A DNA stretch of 64,000 nucleotides from Paguma larvata (lineage: Eukaryota; Chordata; Mammalia; Carnivora; Viverridae), in contig CM057837.1 in assembly GCA_030068075.1 (NCBI GenBank), positions 25,345,089 to 25,409,088 of the forward strand, written 5' to 3'. The notes beneath the pieces are model-generated. The model made no database searches and had not been told where the DNA came from. It was given only the letters and a program-made list of their open reading frames with translations. Position 1 is the first letter of the stretch; each line of letters begins with the position of its first letter. Both the position numbers and the translations under genes were made by a program. Positions 1-10,412 of the stretch are shown piece by piece.

Positions 1-1879
1 TACTATGAACACAACTTATGTAAGATGGTGGGAGAAGGGGGGTAGAAAACAATACACACACAAATATGGGCATAGCAGCATATGAAGGAGAAATGCTTGT
101 GACTCTTAGAGCTTCTGGAACTTATTTCTGCAAGCAATCATGCAATAATAGCTGGTGTAACTTTCCTCCTTCACTATTTACTCCAGATTCATTTTGCCTT
201 CAGCAAGCCCGTCAACTAGTCATGATTCCTTGCCTGGGGAGGTGACCCAAACTTTTGATTCTAAAGCATCTAGGCAGTCGAAGTCCTGGCTGCATTTTAT
301 CATTGTGATTTTCCATTGACTTTAATCACAGGACATACACGTTCTAAGAGGGACCAGGAGATAGTTACCTCTACTGCACAGACACAACCCTTGATAGTCA
401 GGATCACTCAGCCCAGCCAGTACAGAAACTCTTCTTTGCCTGTTGACTCGCTGTGATGAGGAGCCCAAAGTGTCTGGCTGGCAGCCTCGACTTCCCACTT
501 AATGGAACCACTGCTCTGTCTCCTGGTGGAATGACTTGTCCCCTGGGAACTAAGACCTCCAGACAAGCAGACCCAAAGTCTCAGACATGAAAAGTAAAAT
601 TCACTTTTGGGTCACTAGGAATAATAATGAATAGCGCCACACTGATACCCACGCCTTGATTCCCAGTCCCAAGAAAGTTATGGGGAAAACAGCACCGTGT
701 ATTGGCTCTTGATATAGAGCATATGATTCCAGCGCTGCAAGGTATTTATGCCCAACTGGCACTGTAAATGGATCTTCAAAAAGGCAATTCGGCGTCTACC
801 GGGTTAGCTGCCTCAGGACAATGTGGGTATAATCAAAACAGCAAATTCCATGAGCATGTGTCTACTGACACTTTATTGGTTCAAGCCTAATATCATATAC
901 ACTACTTACACTGGATGATGGGAGGCTGCTATGCCATGGCTTAGTGGGTGGGCAATTAATGATAGGTGGCTCACGAGGTCACTTAATGGCCTGTGGTCAA
1001 GTATGTGGCATTGCCCAGTAGCACTTGTAGACATGGGTGATAAAAAAAATAAACAAACAAGAACAAAACAAACTACTCTCTCGAGTTATCCAGCGCACTT
1101 AGAAACAACCAACCAAACCCACTATACTCCTTATTTTCACTAAAATATTGTATGGCAGCAACTACCTGGTTCCCTATAAAACTATGGGAGCAGGTAAAGA
1201 CAACTACGGAAAGTTGCTGACTTTGCATCGGTGCTGGGGCTGAAGTCACAGTAAGGTGACAGAGAGGGAAGTCAGGAAGAAAAGCTGTGCGTGAAGCGGG
1301 AGAGATAAGGGTACAATGGGAACTGCAAAGATCATCTAGAACACACGGTGACCAACTGGAACCCGCGCACACACTCAAACATGTGTCTGTCTCACCACAC
1401 GAAACCCTGCGGTGGTAACTGGCAGAGGCTGATGTCCCTTGCCACAGAGTTGCACACGCACCTGCCCCAGGACCTGGAGAAGCTGGTGGAAGAGGGCCCG
1501 TGAAAGCCGGAGGAGCTGTGAGCTCACCTGCACCAATAAAGTGACTTAGTAGCAAGGCAAGGGGCCACCGGCTGCGCTCCACACTGCCCTTCAGAGGGCT
1601 ATGGCTGCCGCTTCACTTCTGCTACTAAGTCTTGTGCAAAATCCTCTGGTGGCCAACCCCAATCCAGAATCGGACATGGCAAGGAACTCTGGGAAACACA
1701 GCTCCACCTATGCCGACATGATATAATGCCAACGCAAGGATGGAAATCATTTCTCAGGCTGCTGGAAATCTCCAGAAACAGTTTTTCAGGAATAAGTTTC
1801 CAACTCGGTGTCATTTTTTCTTTGATATTCATGTTAATTTGACTGCAGTTATGATGTTTGGTTATGATCATCGCAGCTA
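1..1879. other. Unique sequence, no gene recognised
   Basis: I see no recognisable repeat or gene here. A minus-strand frame of 169 codons is open at 1073-1582, over a stretch that is more GC- and CpG-rich than its surroundings, but its translation resembles no family I know and the codons show no clear coding bias. It is most likely a chance frame. A processed gene relic cannot be excluded. Confidence 0.5.
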
Positions 1880-2130
1880 ATATTTATCACACTTTTAATA
1901 TGTGGTGGATGTTAGCCAAATATTCTGCATCCTTAATTCATTTAATTTTCACAATCATCCTATGGGGTGGGTCCTATTATGTCTCTACTTTACAGATGAG
2001 GAAATTAAAATGGGGGGAGAAGTTACACAGCTTTCTAAGCCTGTACAGAGTAAGAGGCCGGGCAGGCATCCAGAGTCAGTCTGACTCCCACGCCCTTTCT
2101 CTTCATCACTTTGCTCCAATATCCTTAATT
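1880..2130 (+). repeat. MIR SINE, old copy
   Basis: The segment shows the MIR order of landmarks: a stretch reading like 'cctatggggtgggtcctatta', then 'tttacagatgaggaaatta', then a line resembling 'gttacacagctttctaag'. These match the MIR core and downstream part in the sense direction. Divergence is high, as expected for an old mammalian element. Ends are approximate. Confidence 0.75.
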
Positions 2131-2229
2131 TCAAACAGGATTCAAATACCTTCAATCATTCACAAATTAAAAGCACAGGATCTGTGAAATTCATCTTTGA
2201 AGGGAACATTTTAAAGAATATTTGTGGGA

Positions 2230-2255
2230 GACGCCTGGGTGGCTCGGTTGGTTAA
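2230..2255 (+). repeat. CAN-SINE head fragment only
   Basis: About 26 bases match the first part of the carnivore SINE head (cgcctgggtggctcggttgg) and then stop. The fragment is flanked by an 11-bp direct repeat, ttaaagaatat, at 2211-2221 and 2252-2262. The body, CT-rich part and A tail are missing. L1-driven insertion usually loses the 5' end, so this is more likely a deletion product. Confidence 0.6.
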
Positions 2256-2699
2256 AGAATATCCAACCATAAAAATCTAAATTTACACACTTACACTAAC
2301 TTAGGGGTGGCGTAATTTGCTTCAAATCCCTGAAGAGCATAAGAGAAAAGCATTAGGATATAAAATTATTTATATTCAGTTCGTACAGGATGGAAGAGCA
2401 ATGCTAAAGTAATCGGACGAGTGGTCGTAAAAACAAGGTAAGAGGAACATTCACATGTTTTTTACTCCTTTCCCTAATAAGTGCTAAGAGCACCACGTGG
2501 GCAAGCGGCTGTGGGCATAAAGTAAGCCCTGCGGAGAGTGCAGAGTCCACAAGGGGAGATGAAGCATCCAGAGAGGGGATGTGGGATTTTCCCTATTAGA
2601 AGCCAGAACCCAGGGCAGATGGAGTATCTAAGAGATGGAAAGATTCGGTGAACGAGAGTTCCACCACCATTAACAGAGCCTCCAAAGTCCCAGTCACTG

Positions 2700-2890
2700 G
2701 AACCGAGCACGTTACGTGCACTATCTCATCTAATCCTCACATTAGGTTGATGATAGATGCTACTTCTGTCCCATTCCACAGATGAAGAAACAGCCACAGA
2801 CAGGGGAAAGGCTTGTCCAAGCCCACGTGGCTAAGGGAAGAGTCAGGACTTGAATCTGGGTCTCACCCAGACACCTCTGTCCTTGTATTT
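2700..2890 (+). repeat. MIR SINE, old copy
   Basis: The run includes 'ctcatctaatcctcacatta', a conserved 'ccacagatgaagaaacag' core, then 'ggcttgtccaagcccacgtg' and 'gaatctgggtct'. This is the standard order of MIR landmarks in the sense direction. Boundaries are approximate. Confidence 0.8.
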
Positions 2891-4231
2891 ACACTGACCC
2901 TTAAATAGGAGAACTGGACTCCTCCTACAGAGGACCAAACACAGTTGGATGAAAAGTTCCAATCTGAGTGCTTGTGCCGTTAGACACCGGCCTCCGTCAG
3001 GTGGAAGGGCTGTGTTGAGGTCTGTGGTAGGCATGCTTGAACATGGATGAAGGAGACACTGAATAAATACAACAGGCCTGGCGCTATGCTAGGAGCTGTA
3101 AACGCAGAAGTGCAAACGACGGAAAACAATGAGGCCACCCGCCGCCCTGGGTGTCCGTGAGAAAATCTGACGGCGATCCAGACGACAGTGCTAAGTTGTG
3201 CCTGAGTGAATGGCGGAGTCTTCTCCGAAGAGAGCACGCTTTGCGATAAGTCTCAGAGCACGGTAGAAGCTCGCCGCTGAGGGAAGAGGGGAAACGTATT
3301 TAAGATAAACCTTAGGACATGAAGGGAGGTCTGAGAGCACCAGACTCAAGCTTCCCTTGCTTTCTAAGAGTGGTCACAGCCTCATGTTAGGAACAATCCA
3401 GTTCTCTTTAGGTAAGCAAAGCTGACCCCGCCCCACCCCGCCGCCCACCGCCCCGCCCCCCCCACCCCCCCCACCCCCCCCCCACCCCCCCCCCCCCCGC
3501 GTCTGCTCCCCTGCAGTGCGGCTTGAATCGGCAACACGGGGGCGGGGCATCGGAGGCCTTGCTGGGTGGTGGAATGAACCAAGCACGGATAACAGCTCTT
3601 CTGTCATCCAGCTGCAAGTCAAAACACACTCTGCCCCAGAACATGGGGGCGGTCATTCTTTGAGAGCCAAGAAGTAAAGGGGTCAGTGAGCATTTAACAT
3701 TCTCACAGGAATTATATCACACTCACTCTGTATTTGGAGCCCGGAGGAAGCTTCCTGCTCTAGACATGGCTGCTAAAAAAAAAAAAAAAAAAAAAAAATT
3801 AAAAAGACTAAAAGAGAACTAAAGAAACTTGGAAGTGAGCCAGAAGGAGTTGAGGACGTCATCACCTGAACTAAAGAATCCTGCTCGAGTCTCCTCTTTA
3901 GCCCTGCTCTCCTGGCATTTCTACGAAGCCTTGTAGAGGCGGCTTGGATAACCTGGAATTGTGTTTAAAAATAAGAAAACGAGGACTATTAAAAGAACAT
4001 ATGGAAAGAAAGTTAAAGCTGGGCTGCAGATTCAAGAGACCAGCGCCTTAGTTTACAGTAGGGTCTCTGACTTGTGGCAGTGCATGCGCGGCTGAGGCCA
4101 CTGTCCACAAGCTTCTCCCTCCCGACAGTGCTCTCTGTTCCGTCCTTATCCCGCCCCAGGTCCTCTGCAGATTTTCCAAGCACTTTCCATGGAGTCCTCT
4201 GGGGCCTTTTTTCAGGTTTTGCCTCTCCCTT
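2891..4231. other. Mostly unique sequence with C tract and A tract
   Basis: Nothing gene-like is recognised. The stretch holds a strong poly-C tract (3426-3500) and a 24-base A run near 3775-3798. Several short minus-strand frames over the C tract translate to glycine runs and are low-complexity artefacts. Confidence 0.6.
3426..3500. repeat. Poly-C low-complexity tract
   Basis: Roughly 75 bases are nearly all C on the + strand, broken by single A or G bases, with an uninterrupted run of C near 3485-3498. The minus strand therefore carries many G runs of four or more, a composition able to form G-quadruplexes, with i-motif potential on the + strand. Length is probably polymorphic. Confidence 0.9.
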
Positions 4232-4249
4232 CAAACTCTTTTCATTTCC

Positions 4250-4443
4250 TTTTTTTTTTTTTTGATGTTTACTTATTTTTGAGAGAGAGAGAGATGGAGT
4301 GCGAGTGGGGAGAGGACAAAGAGTGAGACACAGAATCCGAAGCAGGCTTCAGGTTCTGAGCTGTCAGCACCGAAAGCCCAATGCGGGGCTCGAACTCACA
4401 GACCATGAGATCATGACCTGAGCTGAAGTCTGATGATTAACCC
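4250..4443 (-). mobile_element. CAN-SINE (tRNA-Lys derived), truncated head
   Basis: Reading the minus strand gives the carnivore SINE body, then the (CT)n part (seen here as GA repeats) and an A tail (seen here as T run). The tRNA head is incomplete: the copy stops at 'gatgattaacccc'. It is flanked by an 18-bp imperfect duplication at 4232-4249 and 4444-4461 (caaactcttttcatttcc against caaactcttctcgtttcc), as expected for L1-mediated insertion with 5' truncation. Confidence 0.93.
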
Positions 4444-4461
4444 CAAACTCTTCTCGTTTCC

Positions 4462-5335
4462 ATGAGAAAGAATAGTGCTTGACCACGGCCACAGTACTGA
4501 AAAACTCGAAACCCTGACAGTCCACAAAGTCCTAACTGTTTACCTCCTCTCTCGGATTGCCCAGCACACCTTTACCTCGTGTTTCACAGCGATTTTGTTC
4601 CAGAAATATTGTTACCCAATGTTGGAAAAGTAAATCAGCCCCCAAAGTTAGAGATGGGTGTCTTTCTACTTAAGGAAAACCCTTAACTAAAACAGTTTAC
4701 AGACTAAACAGAATATCCAATAAATATTTGCACCCTCACAAATCCATTTATATATATTTTAAGTGCATTAAAAGATCAGGATGCTGCCCTCTCTAACCAC
4801 TTAAAGTCTTGCATGAGCCTATTATACACAGTCATTGATGATTCTCATTAATAGGAAGCCTTACAAAGAGCTTCATTCCATCAAAATCATTGCTCCTTCG
4901 CAAACATGGCAAAACACCAGCTTCCAAATTTTCATAAGAAATGGAAAGCACAGGCAGAAAATCTCAACCTCGGAGGGGTTTCCTTATTTGCCGAAATCCA
5001 CCACTGATGGAATGATTCTTGAAGGCACCTCTGAAAATTAAGCAAATTAAATTTTTCCCTACCTGACAGGCAATCTTGTAAGATATTTATATTCTCAAAC
5101 GAAGTTCCGTTGCTTCCCCAAAGCGCGCTCACTGAAAAAGTCTAGAGAAAAAAGGCAACACGTACATATGAACTTCAATGAATCTGGATTCCCAGGAAAG
5201 CACTGAGCAAAGGTGAAGACACAGTATACATGGCGACTGTTACTTAACAAGAAACTTTAAGATGTAATCCAGGAGAATACACAGAAGCTGTTCATGTATA
5301 CTATCACAGAGAGACAAAACTAGCCAACGTTAAGT
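4462..5335. other. Unique sequence
   Basis: No repeat or gene is recognised. The sequence is AT-rich, with short unremarkable frames only. Confidence 0.5.
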
Positions 5336-5346
5336 TAGCTCATTTC

Positions 5347-5557
5347 TGGGGTGCCGGAGTGGCTCAGTCAGTTGGGTGTCCGACTTTGGCTCAGGTCCTC
5401 ATTTTGTAGTTCATGAGTTCGGCCCTATGTCAGGCTCTGTGCTGACAGCTCAGAGCCTGGAGCCTACTTTGGATTCTGTGTCTCCCCCTCTCTCTCTGCT
5501 CCATACGCTGCTCACGCTCTGTCTCTGTCTCTCTCAAAACTGAATAAACTTAAGAAC
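5347..5557 (+). mobile_element. CAN-SINE
   Basis: A full carnivore SINE begins at 'ggggtgccggagtggctcag', runs through 'gctctgtgctgacagctcag' to a CT-rich segment and ends near 'gaataaacttaag'. An 11-bp duplication, tagctcatttc, flanks it at 5336-5346 and 5558-5568. The head carries several substitutions, so it is not among the youngest copies. Confidence 0.95.
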
Positions 5558-5764
5558 TAGCTCATTTCCATTACCCCTCCTCTGCCCTTTTGGAGCCCCA
5601 GATCTGTAGGTTTCTGCCTAGAGTTCCCCAGAAGTAGCCATCTAGACAAGCCTTGTGAGCATTAAAATGTCTGAAGACACAGAATTACCTTGGCCTCCTT
5701 CCGCACAGCACAAAGTTCCTTCTCACACGGCTGTCCAAAGACATTCTGCCTAGACACAGCAGCG

Positions 5765-5819
5765 TGACCAACAGCGTTGACATCACCTGGAGGCTTGTCA
5801 GAAATGCAAATTCTCAACC
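5765..5819. repeat. MER5A-like DNA transposon, left part
   Basis: The phrase 'catcacctggaggcttgtca' followed by 'gaaatgcaaattctcaacc' is typical of MER5A, a short non-autonomous hAT-Charlie element. The element is interrupted after 5819 by an L1 and resumes at 6816. Confidence 0.75.
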
Positions 5820-6109
5820 TACTGAAACCAGTACCTCAAAGAGATCACAGTGCTCCACGTCCATCGCAGCATTATTCGTGATAGCCAACACATGCAAACC
5901 ACCTCAGTAAATGGGCAGATATATAAAGAAATTGTATGTGCACAGTGGATCGGTCAGCCTTTAAAAATAAAGGAGATCCTGCTATTTGCGACAGCACAGA
6001 TGAAACTGGAGGACACTGTGCTATGTGAAATTAGCCACGCAGACATTAAAAAAAAAATTTTTTTTTTACATGATCTCACTTACATGTGAAATCTAAAAAT
6101 AGTCAATTC

Positions 6110-6319
6110 GGGACACCTGGGTGGCTCAGTCGGTTAAGTGTCCAACTTCAGCTCAGGTCATGATATCATAGTTCGTGGGTTCAAGCCTCAAGTCAGGCTC
6201 TGTGCTCACGGCTCAGAGCCTGGAGCCTGCTTCAGACTCTGTGTCTCCCTCTCTCTCTGCCCCTTCCCTGCTTGTGCTCCGTCTCCCAAAAATAAATAAG
6301 CATTAAGTTTTTTTTTAAG
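6110..6319 (+). mobile_element. CAN-SINE inside L1
   Basis: Starts at 'gggacacctgggtggctcag', has the complete body and CT-rich part, and ends with 'aaaaataaataagcattaag' plus a T/A-rich tail. It separates the ORF2-end part of the L1 from the 3' UTR part. A short imperfect duplication (tcaattc and tgaattc) flanks it. Confidence 0.95.
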
Positions 6320-6612
6320 TTGAATTCATAGAACCAGAGAATAGAACAGGGGTGGGGGTGGGGGAGATGCCAGAGGGAACAAAGTTGCGTTTATGTAGGA
6401 TGAATAAGTCTAGAGAGCTAACAGCCAGGCTTGAGGACTATAGTTAATAACTGTATTGAATACTGAAAATTTGCTGAGTGGATTTCAGATACTTTCCAGG
6501 ACCAAAAAAGGAAAAGTGGCTAACTGTGAGATGGACATGTTAATTAGCCTGGTTGTAGTAATCACTCCACTGTGTGTCTCAAATCACATTTTACACCCCA
6601 AATATATACAAT

Positions 6613-6778
6613 TTTTAAATGTTTTATTTATTTGAGAGAGAGGGAGAGAGAGAATCCCAAGTGGGCTGAGTGCTCAGCACAGAGCCCGATGCAGGGCTCA
6701 GTATCACGACTGTGAGATCATGATCTGAGCCGAAATCAAGAGTCAGACGCTTAATTGACTGAGCCGCCCAGGGGTCCC
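6613..6778 (-). mobile_element. CAN-SINE in L1 3' end
   Basis: Minus-strand carnivore SINE, from a T-rich tail at 6613 through a shortened GA-rich part to the head, which ends in 'gactgagccgcccaggggtc'. The middle is shorter than in other copies. Flanks share a diverged duplication (caaatatatacaattttt and caaatatgtatgattctg). Confidence 0.93.
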
Positions 6779-6815
6779 AAATATGTATGATTCTGATTTT
6801 AAAAAATAATAATGA

Positions 6816-6935
6816 AGAAATGCAAATTCTCAACCCTTACCTCCACCAACTAAAGCTGAATCAGCGACCTGTTTTAACAAGCTCCCCATGTGGTTCTCAT
6901 GCACAATCAAGTTTGAGTCTCCCTGACAGAATTCT
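6816..6935. repeat. MER5A-like DNA transposon, right part
   Basis: After the L1 the element resumes, with 'gaatcagcgacctgttttaa' and 'caagctccccatgtggttct', matching the second half of MER5A. Together with 5765-5819 it forms one interrupted copy. Confidence 0.75.
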
Positions 6936-8054
6936 AGAGAATTCTAGCAGGGGAGAGACAAGATGAGCCAGGCGCAGGCTCCCTTTCCACAAAGAGATTC
7001 CAGTCCAAAACACTTTTACTCGCTAACTGTAAGCCGATTATTGACACATGAAATGAAAAATGAAAAAACTGAAAATGGACTAAAGTCTTATTGAACAACT
7101 TCCCTGAACTCTAGATGTGACGATTCAGAATTAACGACTCAAGGTTATTGGAAATGAATGGTATGTCTCACTTAATTCTCCGGGTCTCCAGAGAGAGGCG
7201 AATTGGGGCCCATAAATTAGGAGAAATTATTTAACAAGTTGATTAATGTTCTGAGAAAAGGGGAGGGGCCCAAAATGGCCACATTCTGCTCATTTCTAAA
7301 AAGAGGATTTAATTAAAATCAATTCCTTCACCCCCCCTGCAAACAAGCTGGATCAATCTCTACTGCGGGGAACCTCGTCAGCGTGCGAGGAGGAGGAAAT
7401 GAGGCCACAGTCAGCAGGATTTCAGAGAGATCCGGGATTTGCCAAAAGACTATTTGTCACCTTCAAGAATGTGAGAGCCTAGAAGGAAAAAATCAAACAT
7501 CAATTTCAGCCAAGAATAGATGTTCCCCTAAGTGGGAAAGGGGAGACCCGGCCCCCTCGTCATCCAGAGTTAAGTAAATGATTCTCCCGAGTGAAGCCGC
7601 TGTTGGGCTGTACTTCAGAACCCCAGTGTTTGCTGTGCCTTTGCAATGATTTGCACACTGTGCGGTGCGGGTCTGCGGGAACAGATGGGGAGCCTGGCTT
7701 TGCTGAGTCGAGGCCAACCCAGGAAAGGCCTCATTAATCAGCATGGGCTCCTGGCATTGCAGACTACTCAGGTGGTTTGCACAGGTCCAGACCCCCCACT
7801 TCTTCCAGCATGGCCTCGGGTCACCTCCCAGACCAAATAGGACCTCACCATCTGTGGGTCCCCCGACCTCCCCTATAATGGCCCCAAACCCCCATCTACA
7901 GTCTGGGGGTCATTCCAGTTGGCCCTGCTTCACCAGATTGTAGCTACTCGGGCTCCAGGTAGAGAAGCTGACCTACATGGAAGAAGCAAAGAACCTGGGA
8001 GGCCTGCACAGTTAGACCGAGCAGCACGCAGGACACAGAAACACGGGCCTGGGT
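6936..8054. other. Unique sequence
   Basis: No gene or repeat is recognised. Composition turns more GC-rich from about 7350. Frames at 7383-7577 and 7646-7943 are short and have no recognisable protein features. Confidence 0.5.
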
Positions 8055-8530
8055 CAGCACAGCAGGCAAAATAATGCCCTGCCCCTCAAAGAGGCCCACA
8101 TCCTGCTCTTGGAACCTGGAGATGTTACGAGGTAAAGGGATTTAAGGTTCAGGTGCAGTGAGGGTTGCAGACCAGCTGACCTGGAGACGGGCGTTTATCC
8201 GGATTTATCCGGATGGGATCCATCTGATCACGGGCACAAATCCTTGAAGGTGGGAGGAGAAGAGGCAGGAGAGAGGCTCGGAAGTTTTCCTGGGGACGGG
8301 CCTCCACCTGGCTTCAAAGACAGAGGAGGGGAAATGCAGGCAACCTGCAGAAGTGGAAAGGCAAGGAAAAGGGTTCCCCCTTGAGCCTCAGAAAAGAAGG
8401 CAGCCCAGCTGACCCCTGACCTCAGCCCAGCGAGCCCCGCCTGGGACCTCTGACCTACACAGCTACGAGCTCCCAAATGCGTGTTGTTTTAAGCCACTCA
8501 GTTTGTGGCCACTTGTCACAGGGAATTCCT
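8055..8530 (+). repeat. MLT1-like (MaLR) solo LTR
   Basis: The left part reads like the start of an MLT1-type LTR ('ggcccacatcctgctcttgg', 'acctggagatgttacgagg') and the right part like its end ('gttgttttaagccactcagt', 'gtggccacttgtcacag'). The middle is diverged. It contains two direct copies of the 10-mer tttatccgga near 8195-8214. Confidence 0.65.
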
Positions 8531-9349
8531 ATTGGCAGGGGATAAGGGTGGGGGGCTTCTCTACAGAGGAGCCTCTGCCGGCTGCAGGACTGCTCTGGCC
8601 TGTGTCTCAGGTCGGGTGGGCGAATCGGGGAGGAAGCAGGGAGGAAAACACCTCGTATCCAATCACTAACCCATGCCCTGGAGTTGCACAAACACCAAAT
8701 TGGTGGAAATTCACAGAAATAAGGTCAGTGCCCTCATTATCGATTGTCTAAAACAGATTTGATTCGCAGCTTTTAGAAAACGAAGCTGTGTGCTTTTGAC
8801 TATTGAGAACAATCTTGACCAAGCAATCTCATCTTCAGATAATGTCTCAAAACGCCATTACGGGGCTAGCAAAATTGTTTTTAATGCATGAATAGAAAAA
8901 TGGATCCTAGCATTTAATATTTTGTAAACTCCCTATTCTGTTAGAAACATTTTGACTTCAATAGCTAATTATATGTAATAATAGTATCTAAAATACACAG
9001 TATTCCTTTTTTTTTTTTTTTAATTTTTTTTTTTTTTAGATTTGGGCAAATCCAGACTCTGGCATCGTTCTGCTTGGGGGGAGTAATAGAGATCCTCAAA
9101 AAAGGGCAGATGCTGTACAAAAAAATAGAAATAATACTTCTAGTATTATCTGAAACAATAGACATCTGAAATACTAGAAGTATTATTTCTAGAATAGTAG
9201 CTTCTAGAGAAAGAAGGTCAAGGGTTCTCCATCGCAGGTCCATCTTTGTGTGCCTGCCAGGAAGAGATGGCTTTATTAGGGTCAACTGTTTGGCCTCCAG
9301 GGCAAGACTGAGCCACGCTGACCGGTGAGTGTGGGAGGGTTAAGCAGGG
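8531..9349. other. Unique AT-rich sequence with hairpin and T runs
   Basis: No gene is recognised. T-rich runs lie at 9009-9038. A strong inverted repeat lies at 9126-9191 and is listed separately. Confidence 0.5.
9126..9191. other. 22-bp perfect inverted repeat (hairpin)
   Basis: Positions 9126-9147 and 9170-9191 are exact reverse complements, separated by a 22-base loop. The stem is AT-rich and contains tacttctagta in the left arm. Either strand could fold into a 66-nt stem-loop of about precursor-microRNA size. It could equally be a relic of a small palindromic transposon. Only the symmetry is seen directly. Confidence 0.9.
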
Positions 9350-9490
9350 GTTTTTTTTTTTGTTTTTTTGTTTTTGAGAAAGTGACAGAGATAGGGTGAG
9401 TGGCAGAGGAATAGAGAGAGGAGAGAAAGAGAATCCCCAGCAGGCTCCCAGCTGCCAGTGCAGAGCCCAATACGGGGCTCAAACCCACAA
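9350..9490 (-). mobile_element. Old CAN-SINE next to retroviral leader
   Basis: A T-rich tail, GA-rich part and body ('gcaggctcccagctgccagt', 'gcccaatacggggctcaaac') identify a diverged minus-strand carnivore SINE. The tRNA head is missing: similarity fades near 9490. It sits where the 5' LTR of the following retrovirus would be expected. Confidence 0.8.
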
Positions 9491-9827
9491 AGTTGCAATT
9501 ATAAGATACTGGCCTCTGGGCAGCGGGTTAGAGTCAGGGTATGTCTGTGTGAATGAGACAGACAGCAGAAAACTTCCAACTTGACCAATGGGCTGAAGTG
9601 AGTGTTGAGTCCCGATCGCAGTTCTGTGGCGACTTCATACAACTTAGGACTTCCTCCCGAGTCTGACCCGGGTCAGGGCTTGATACTGACCCCACCAAGG
9701 CTAGGAAATATCTCCAAGAGGAGAGTAGCGGAAACAAATAAAACGAGTGTGCATCCTCTCCAAATTAGTCCCTCCCTTTCTCCTTCTTCCTCTCTTGTTC
9801 ATGAAAGTTGTCCGTTAGGGGGAGGAA
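9491..9827 (+). other. Retroviral leader region, 5' LTR not recognised
   Basis: This stretch precedes the gag start. I do not see a copy of the sequence around the 3' LTR polyadenylation signal (15205), nor a clear primer-binding site, so the 5' LTR seems lost or too diverged. The stretch may include the packaging leader. Confidence 0.4.
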
Positions 9828-10412
9828 ATGGGTGGAAAGCAGAGTAAACCCACTCCCCTAGAGTGTGTGTTGAAGAATTTCAAAAAGGGATATTCAGGAG
9901 ATTGTGATGTGAAATTAACTCCCAGAAAGCTCCAGACAGTCTGTGAAATTGATTGGCCTCCGTTCAGGGTGGGCTGGTTCTCTGAGGGCTCACTTGATAA
10001 GGAACCAGGCGGCCAAGTGTTCAGGGTCACTGTGGGGGATCCAGGCCATCCCGACCAATGTCCTTACATTGACTGTTGGCAAGACCTGGTCCTATCCCGG
10101 CCACCTTGTCTAAAAGTCTGTATTGAAGGGAACTGTAAAGTTATGATGACTCATGTCATGGCTTCCTCCAAATGCCGGGCCAAAACTGAAAAACCCATAC
10201 TGTCAGGAGAGCCAGAAGGGACCCCACCGCCATATGCCCCCCTTTACCCTTCACTGCCCCATGTGCCTCCAGCCTCCCCGGCTGTCAAAACCCCACCAGA
10301 ACCTGCCCCTCATCCTGAGGCCTCGCCACTTGCGGCACCACCGGCCTCTCCAGATACGACCGGGTCGCTCGGACCGCTAGTCCTAACCCCCTATACCCCT
10401 CCCAGAAGGTGA
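9828..10412 (+). pseudogene. ERV gag, matrix and p12-like part
   Basis: The open frame of 194 codons begins at an ATG in good context (gaaATGG). Residues 1-6 are MGGKQS, a typical N-myristoylation start for membrane targeting of Gag. Residues up to about 110 fit a gammaretroviral matrix domain in length and pattern. From about residue 125 the protein becomes proline-rich and contains PPPY, a late-domain motif of the PPxY class that recruits NEDD4-type ubiquitin ligases for budding. The frame then ends at a TGA at 10410-10412, where capsid-like coding continues in another frame, so a frameshift truncates Gag here. This is the best-preserved part of the provirus. Confidence 0.93.

Larger units (their letters stand above)
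5820..6815 (+). mobile_element. 5'-truncated L1, 3' end, carrying two SINEs
   Basis: The first part resembles the end of L1 ORF2 (landmarks 'gcagcattattcgtgatagc' and 'ctatgtgaaattagccacgc') and the second part an L1 3' UTR ('gactatagttaataactgta'). A SINE sits at 6110-6319 and another at 6613-6778. A perfect 20-bp duplication, agaaatgcaaattctcaacc, lies at 5800-5819 and 6816-6835, so the whole L1 with its later SINEs sits inside a MER5A-like element. Confidence 0.85.

Noticed and set aside
1073..1582. 169-codon minus-strand frame as a gene
   Set aside because: No family similarity recognised, and low-complexity Pro/Ser/Ala composition from a GC-rich stretch. Left as a chance frame.
3374..3656. 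Glycine-rich minus-strand frames
   Set aside because: They come from the poly-C tract, open in three frames.
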